Source of the DNA: Trichomonas tenax
Taxonomy: Eukaryota > Parabasalia > Trichomonadida > Trichomonadidae
Length of the DNA stretch: 32,571 nucleotides
Assembly: GCA_023091735.1 (NCBI GenBank)
Contig: JALKBU010000572.1
Coordinates: forward strand, 1-32,571
Direction of reading: 5' to 3'
Positions 28,566-32,571 of the stretch are shown here, piece by piece. How positions within the stretch are numbered: the first letter of the stretch is position 1; each line of letters starts with the position of its first letter. The notes beneath the pieces are model-generated. The model searched no databases. It was given only the letters and a program-made list of their open reading frames with translations, and was not told the DNA's origin. The position numbers were made by a program, and so were the translations under genes.

Positions 28566-29099
28566 TTACTTCCTATTGTTGTGCTCGTGGTGTGGTCTGG
28601 CTGGTGGGGTGATCTTAATTGGATCGCCTTCGCAACCAATGTTTTCGAAGTCGCAGTCTGTGCAAATGCCACCTCTGCCCTCAACATACTCAACGCCGTA
28701 CTTCGGGAAATCATGGAATTTGCAGAATCTGAATGTCGGAGATGAATTGTTAACAGTAACGATGGCGTTCTCGTCGAACTTCTTGGACGTGAAGTTGCAG
28801 ACTTCGAACGAAGCTGTGCAGCCGCCAAGGAACTGGCAGTAGCCATCGAAATTGACCCTAGAGAAGACAGCGAAGCAAGATGGCTCCATATTGAACTTGA
28901 TCGATGGAGCGATGAATGTTGCGAGTAACTCGTCGTCGTCAGTTTGGATTGCTAAGGCCTTTGTAAATTCGAGGTCGTGGTCGAAGCAATATTCGCCTGG
29001 TTTGATGAGCAAGTGTGTGCCAGCTGGTGCCTTCTCCATCGCCTCCTCGAGTGTAGCGAAGTCGCAGCCTTCTCCGACGGTCTTTGATGTCTCGAACAT
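28566..29099 (-). CDS. Right-handed beta-helix protein
   Basis: The 177-residue protein starts at the first ATG. Its opening, VGEGCDFATLEEAMEKAPAG followed by HLLIKPGEY, is the signature entry of parallel beta-helix (pectate-lyase-fold) proteins. Coils then follow: DLEFTKALAIQTD, CFAVFSRVNFDGYCQFLGG, ASFEVCNFTS, PTFRFCKFHDFPKYGVEYV and GGICTDCDFENIG. No signal peptide is seen, so it is probably intracellular, like SHCBP1-type repeats, rather than a secreted lyase. The end is Pro/His/Asn-rich (PARPHHEHNNRK). It is short for a beta-helix, perhaps five or six coils. The GC content is higher than in its flanks. Function is unknown. Confidence 0.78.
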   Translation of the reverse strand: MFETSKTVGEGCDFATLEEAMEKAPAGTHLLIKPGEYCFDHDLEFTKALAIQTDDDELLATFIAPSIKFNMEPSCFAVFSRVNFDGYCQFLGGCTASFEVCNFTSKKFDENAIVTVNNSSPTFRFCKFHDFPKYGVEYVEGRGGICTDCDFENIGCEGDPIKITPPARPHHEHNNRK

Positions 29100-29104
29100 T
29101 TACG

Positions 29105-29113
29105 AAAAGTGAA
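29105..29113 (-). promoter_or_regulatory. Initiator-like TTCACTTTT of beta-helix gene
   Basis: Minus-strand TTCACTTTT with A+1 at 29110 gives an 11-base leader to the ATG at 29099. Confidence 0.55.
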
Positions 29114-29537
29114 GTGCCAAATATCGATCTCACTTTCCACAGTTTTTTTGTCAATTTCTAAAATCTCTTATCGGCATTGCAATGATTCTCCTCAACACCG
29201 TCTTCTGCTGCCTCTGTTTCTGCTGTATTGATTTGGTCAAACATATTTGAGGAAGATCATTTCAATTTTGAGAAAAGTTCTCCTCGAATTATGTCAATAA
29301 TGAAAAGTTATCCAACACATTGTACTATTTATTCTTTTCAGAATTATATGTTTGAAATAATTGAAATGCATGAAATTTGATGCTGATTTGAAAAAGGACA
29401 CTAATCTTTCTGATTTTTGTTCTCTTGGAGCTAAAACATCAAGTCTCTCTGCTTAGATGATCTAAAAGATATGTGTAGAGTTGATTTTCATTGCACAAAT
29501 TCTTTTCTATATCAATGTTAAAATATTGTGGAAATCA

Positions 29538-29860
29538 TGTTTCAGAAAACAATGGATTTGAACAAAATCACGCTATTATTCTGTATTGCAGATACAACTT
29601 TATAATACACAACGATTCTTGTTATAAAAATTGCCGCATTGAAAATTTTCCCATTAAATAAACTTTGCGAGAGAATCAAAACTTTCCATTAGTAATTGTA
29701 AACATCTCAAAAAATTGCGATGATACTCCCTTTCGCACATCAGTTTATGTTTCAGAAAATAATGGATTTTGTTCAAATCCAAGTCATTACTCTGTGCTGC
29801 AGATACAACATTATAAATCCAGAAGCATATGTCTTGGAAATTGCTCAAAACCACCTAGAT
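29538..29860. repeat. Imperfect ~210-base tandem duplication
   Basis: The block beginning ATGTTTCAGAAAACAATGGA at 29538 recurs as ATGTTTCAGAAAATAATGGA at 29748, with similarity continuing about 110 bases (both contain GCAGATACAAC). On the minus strand the second block is open (IYNVVSAAQSND, HYFLKHKLMCE) and the first has stops in the equivalent frame. This suggests a duplicated gene fragment of unknown identity. Confidence 0.5.
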
Positions 29861-29924
29861 TTTCCATGCTTCATGGGAAAGGAATGGGCAATGATGTTAT
29901 AATAAAAATAAACAAATTATTTAA

Positions 29925-31925
29925 TTAAAAACGTTGAGACATTGAGGAATATTTTGAGATGCAATCAAGAATGTGTTGCTTTGTTATTGTTGTTTCATCT
30001 TTGTCGTATTGGGCTCTCATTTTAGCTTCAATAAGCTTATCTATTCTTTCCTGACCGGCAGCTGAAAGAGTCGCAAATTCTTCAACAGTATCTAAATCAA
30101 TGATTCTATCAGAAGGAATATACTTATTTCTGTATTCAAATGGGTTGATTCCTGTCAGTTCAAACAAATTTGCGCATACTTGATCTTTAACATAAGATAG
30201 GAATGGAGGAATGTTCACACCAATGAACAAATATCCGTGGCAGCCATTGATAGTTGAATACCAAATATAATTCACTGGATGGCCATTGTGCATCATCTGC
30301 AAAGGATATATCCCAACAATGGGATCTCCAACATTGAAACAGTTTTCAGGAGTGGATGGAAAGCTAATTGGACGAATACTTTGGTTGGTATTAAAGAACC
30401 TAATATTGCCTTGCCCATCAGCTGTTACAGCAACTCCACTTTGTGCGTGAGAGCTGATGCAAGTAACATATGATCGACTTGCTTCCTTCAAGCCAGGAAT
30501 TGGTGTGAAAACATGAGAAACATCATTATTCCTGAATTGCTGTCACCAACAATTAATTTATCATTCAAAAATGAAATTGCTGTGACTGAAGTGCATTTGA
30601 TATCAACTTTCGCGATGAGGTTAATCGAATTGTTGTTCAAAATAGTGAAAAGGAAAACAGATGAATTATTTGTGCAAACAATATTTGGAAAAGAATCTGG
30701 TAATGTTTGTTTGCTTCTTAGATTGATTTTTGTTAGTAAATGCTTAAATTCTAACTTGAAAAAAAATCATTCTTATTCATTGATTTCATAGGCATGAAAT
30801 AAATTGTTGAAAATCCTGTTTGATTATTATGTGTAATCCGTGCCAGCATTTGGCTATTCGTTCTTGAATCTGTGATAACTTCTGCATCATTGCTCTTAAA
30901 CAATACAACTTTTCTTGGTTTGCTTTCTTCATATCAAACGATTTTATATATTCCACTTTTTGTTGTCGAAATAATGCTTAGAGTATTGTTCTCTTGAATT
31001 GCTCCTGCATTTATCATATTTGTTGTGGTTTCGTTCTTTTCTGGATGGAATGTTATCGAAATATTCTTACATGCCATGAATCCAGCACTCCTTTATATGC
31101 ATATAAACAAAGTGTTGAGGAAGCTGGGCAATGAAATCAACTTTTTGTGGACCAACCGACTTAATTGAAATCAATACATTATTGGAGATGGATATTATAG
31201 ATATCTTTGAACAATTGACAAAAATAGTTCTGTCGGTATCAAAGAATCTATAAAAGCCGACAGGATTTTCACCAATGGGTTTTGTTAGAATTTTTGATGT
31301 TTTTTCCATTCACTTCTGTAAATCTCATGATTTGAATTATGCAATTGCTGTAGCCGATTACAAAAATATTTGGATCAATCCATGATGAAGAAACCGGATA
31401 TCTTTTAATAGAAGGATCGAGTTTAATCTCTGCTTTCATTGTTGGATCAAAGTTTTCAGTATGATAAACAATTAATTTGATGTGAACATTACAAACTTTG
31501 AAGAATGATTCGTAATTGGCAATGAGAATGAAATGGAAGTGATCTTTTCACAGTCAATGATGAAATCTGTTTGTTTCTTTGTATAAAAGATAGCTTAGAT
31601 ACAAACATTCCTTCATTGATGTCGTAAGTGAATAATATGATTCTATTGGAATTAGTTGCAAAAAATAAATCAAAATTAAAATCTTTTGGACCATGACAAA
31701 TAGTCCCTATATTAGTAAACGTCTGTTGTGTATATGAGTTTCTTTTGTTAATTTCATAGTCATTTTGCTTTTATGAAAAAATAAAATATATGAATGGAAA
31801 TTAATCAATGTTTGCTCAGAAAGCGGCACATTATCATAAAACATTGAGGGTATCCAGTTTCCAGGCAATGACTCCCCAACATTTAATGACAGCTTCAATG
31901 TTGTGTGAATAGTTCTTGAATTCAT
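29925..31925 (-). pseudogene. CPSF_A/DDB1/SF3B3-family protein, decayed
   Basis: The intact 3' frame (30491-29925, opening on a non-ATG codon) matches the CPSF_A C-terminal propeller and helical tail of DDB1, CPSF160 and SF3B3. It has GVAVTADGQGNIRFF, IWYSTINGCHGYLF, FEYRNKYIPSD then RIIDLDTVEEFATLS. Reading upstream on the same strand, the protein continues in other frames: ISFLNDKLIVGDSNSG just above 30491, FYRFFDTDRTIFVN (31067-31309), SSWIDPNIFVIGYSN above that, and FATNSNRIILFTYDINEG near 31640. At least four frameshifts or stops separate these pieces. The family's N-terminal propeller is not recognised, and the ATG at 31925 may be close to a truncated 5' end. These proteins act in UV-damage ubiquitin ligases, splicing or mRNA 3' processing. 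This copy looks nonfunctional. Confidence 0.7.
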
Positions 31926-32380
31926 ATAAATAAGGTTATATTTCGCCTAACTCGAGTTAATGTTCTAACTCGTTTTATAAGTTTAGCTTCAATAATTATA
32001 TTGGTCCATTAAGAAATTTTTGCTTGGTAGGCAATATTTATCAAGATTTTTGATCGAATATTTTTTCTGAGATGAAAATTTACATGTCAAAAATATATTT
32101 GATTCAAAATACCTTTTCAATGAAGCTAAATATTCTACAACATTATATCCATGGTCAATTTGTATCATATGTGAGAAGATTATTGAATAATATTGAATAT
32201 AATTTTGAGATTAAATATTAATGCTTTTTATACTAACTTCTTAGTGAATAATGTAGAAAAGGAGAATTTGATCATATGTGAAAAGCTATAAGTATTCATT
32301 CTTGATATATGATAAGATATGATTTAATTTTGGCAATTTTTCATGAATTTGATAAACAGTTTGTGAGTCTATGACAAAAG
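31926..32380. other. Spacer, no gene seen
   Basis: AT-rich. A perfect palindrome AACTCGAGTT near 31951 sits in a repeated TAACTCG context. Confidence 0.4.
32078..32099. promoter_or_regulatory. TTTACATGTCAAA element identical to that of ODAD4
   Basis: The 22 bases here are identical to 14699-14720 upstream of ODAD4. In the minus direction the element lies about 155 bases before the pseudogene ATG at 31925, so it may be a relic of that gene's promoter. Confidence 0.45.
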
Positions 32381-32478
32381 TGAACATCAAAAAGTGACGG
32401 GTGAACCTTAAAGTCACTTTTAAAAATAAACTGTCACTTTTTGCGCGGGCAAATTGTCACCTTTATAAAAAGTGTCAT
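32381..32478. promoter_or_regulatory. Cluster of initiator-like GTCACTTTT sites at window edge
   Basis: Plus-strand GTCACTTTT at 32413-32421 and 32433-32441, a GTCACC at about 32456, and minus-strand copies near 32381, 32393 and 32469 lie within 100 bases. This may be the start region of a gene beyond the window, possibly in both directions. No ATG follows on the plus strand before the window ends. Confidence 0.4.
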
Positions 32479-32571
32479 AAATATCTTTGTAGTCTAACCA
32501 ATACATCCAGGTTAGTGTTGTTGACGAGCCACAACTCTATCATCAACGAGCATATACCTAATTGGTAAGAA

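Noticed and set aside
28553..28846. Frames overlapping the beta-helix gene on both strands
   Set aside because: They are out of frame with clear beta-helix coding and have no independent motifs.
29925..31925. BEACH-WD40 protein identity for the decayed propeller gene
   Set aside because: The C-terminal block with the propeller strand followed by IIDLDTVEEF-type helices fits CPSF_A/DDB1 better, and no BEACH motif is seen.
1..32571. CRISPR array or bacterial operon structure
   Set aside because: There are no regularly spaced direct repeats with unique spacers. Gene families and promoters are eukaryotic.

Overview
The window looks like nuclear DNA of a trichomonad parabasalid, most likely Tritrichomonas foetus or a close relative (inferred, not proven). 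The reasons are AT-rich spacers, single-exon genes on both strands, very short leaders beginning at a TCA-C-T-T-T-T initiator, a BspA-like leucine-rich-repeat pair, decaying ankyrin multigene copies, and flagellar genes beside parasite-type families. The ORF coordinates also allow non-ATG starts, so I re-chose several starts at the first ATG.

Layout. 1-900: no convincing gene. 924-2618 (+): an unknown tail-anchored helical protein. 2626-6150: gene-poor, with ankyrin debris and a degenerate tRNA-like element. 6157-6843 (-): a RING/coiled-coil protein resembling the meiotic Zip3/RNF212 family. 7525-8262 (-): a low-complexity protein with a possible cytoskeletal motif. 8361-8520: a phased C-tract repeat. 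8999-9595 (+): a 5'-truncated PP2A-type phosphatase pseudogene. 10061-10139 (-): a His-tRNA-like element. 10270-12003 (-): two tandem BspA-like copies, both lacking an in-frame ATG. 12716-14116 (+) and 14775-16001 (+): the axonemal proteins CFAP100 and ODAD4/TTC25. 16104-17123 (-): an unknown acidic protein with an AT-hook-like motif. 17534-19075 (-): a TM9SF (nonaspanin) membrane protein. 19825-23372: two ankyrin pseudogenes with two short inverted-repeat (MITE-like) elements and a tandem repeat. 23648-27178 (-): a large chromatin protein joining a degenerate CHD/SNF2 ATPase to FYRN/FYRC domains. 27508-28029 (-): a NOT2/3/5-box CCR4-NOT protein. 28566-29099 (-): a beta-helix protein. 29925-31925 (-): a decayed CPSF_A/DDB1/SF3B3-family pseudogene. 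The right edge holds a cluster of initiator-like sites.

The conserved genes form three loose groups: flagellum (CFAP100, ODAD4, perhaps the 7525 gene), nucleus and gene expression (CHD-FYR protein, NOT box, RNF212-like RING protein, perhaps the AT-hook protein), and endomembranes (TM9SF). They are islands between fast-decaying parasite gene-family copies. The most interesting points are the apparently ATPase-dead CHD-like protein fused to FYR domains, a candidate meiotic crossover factor, and a recurrent TTTACATGTCAAA element upstream of at least five genes next to short-leader initiators.
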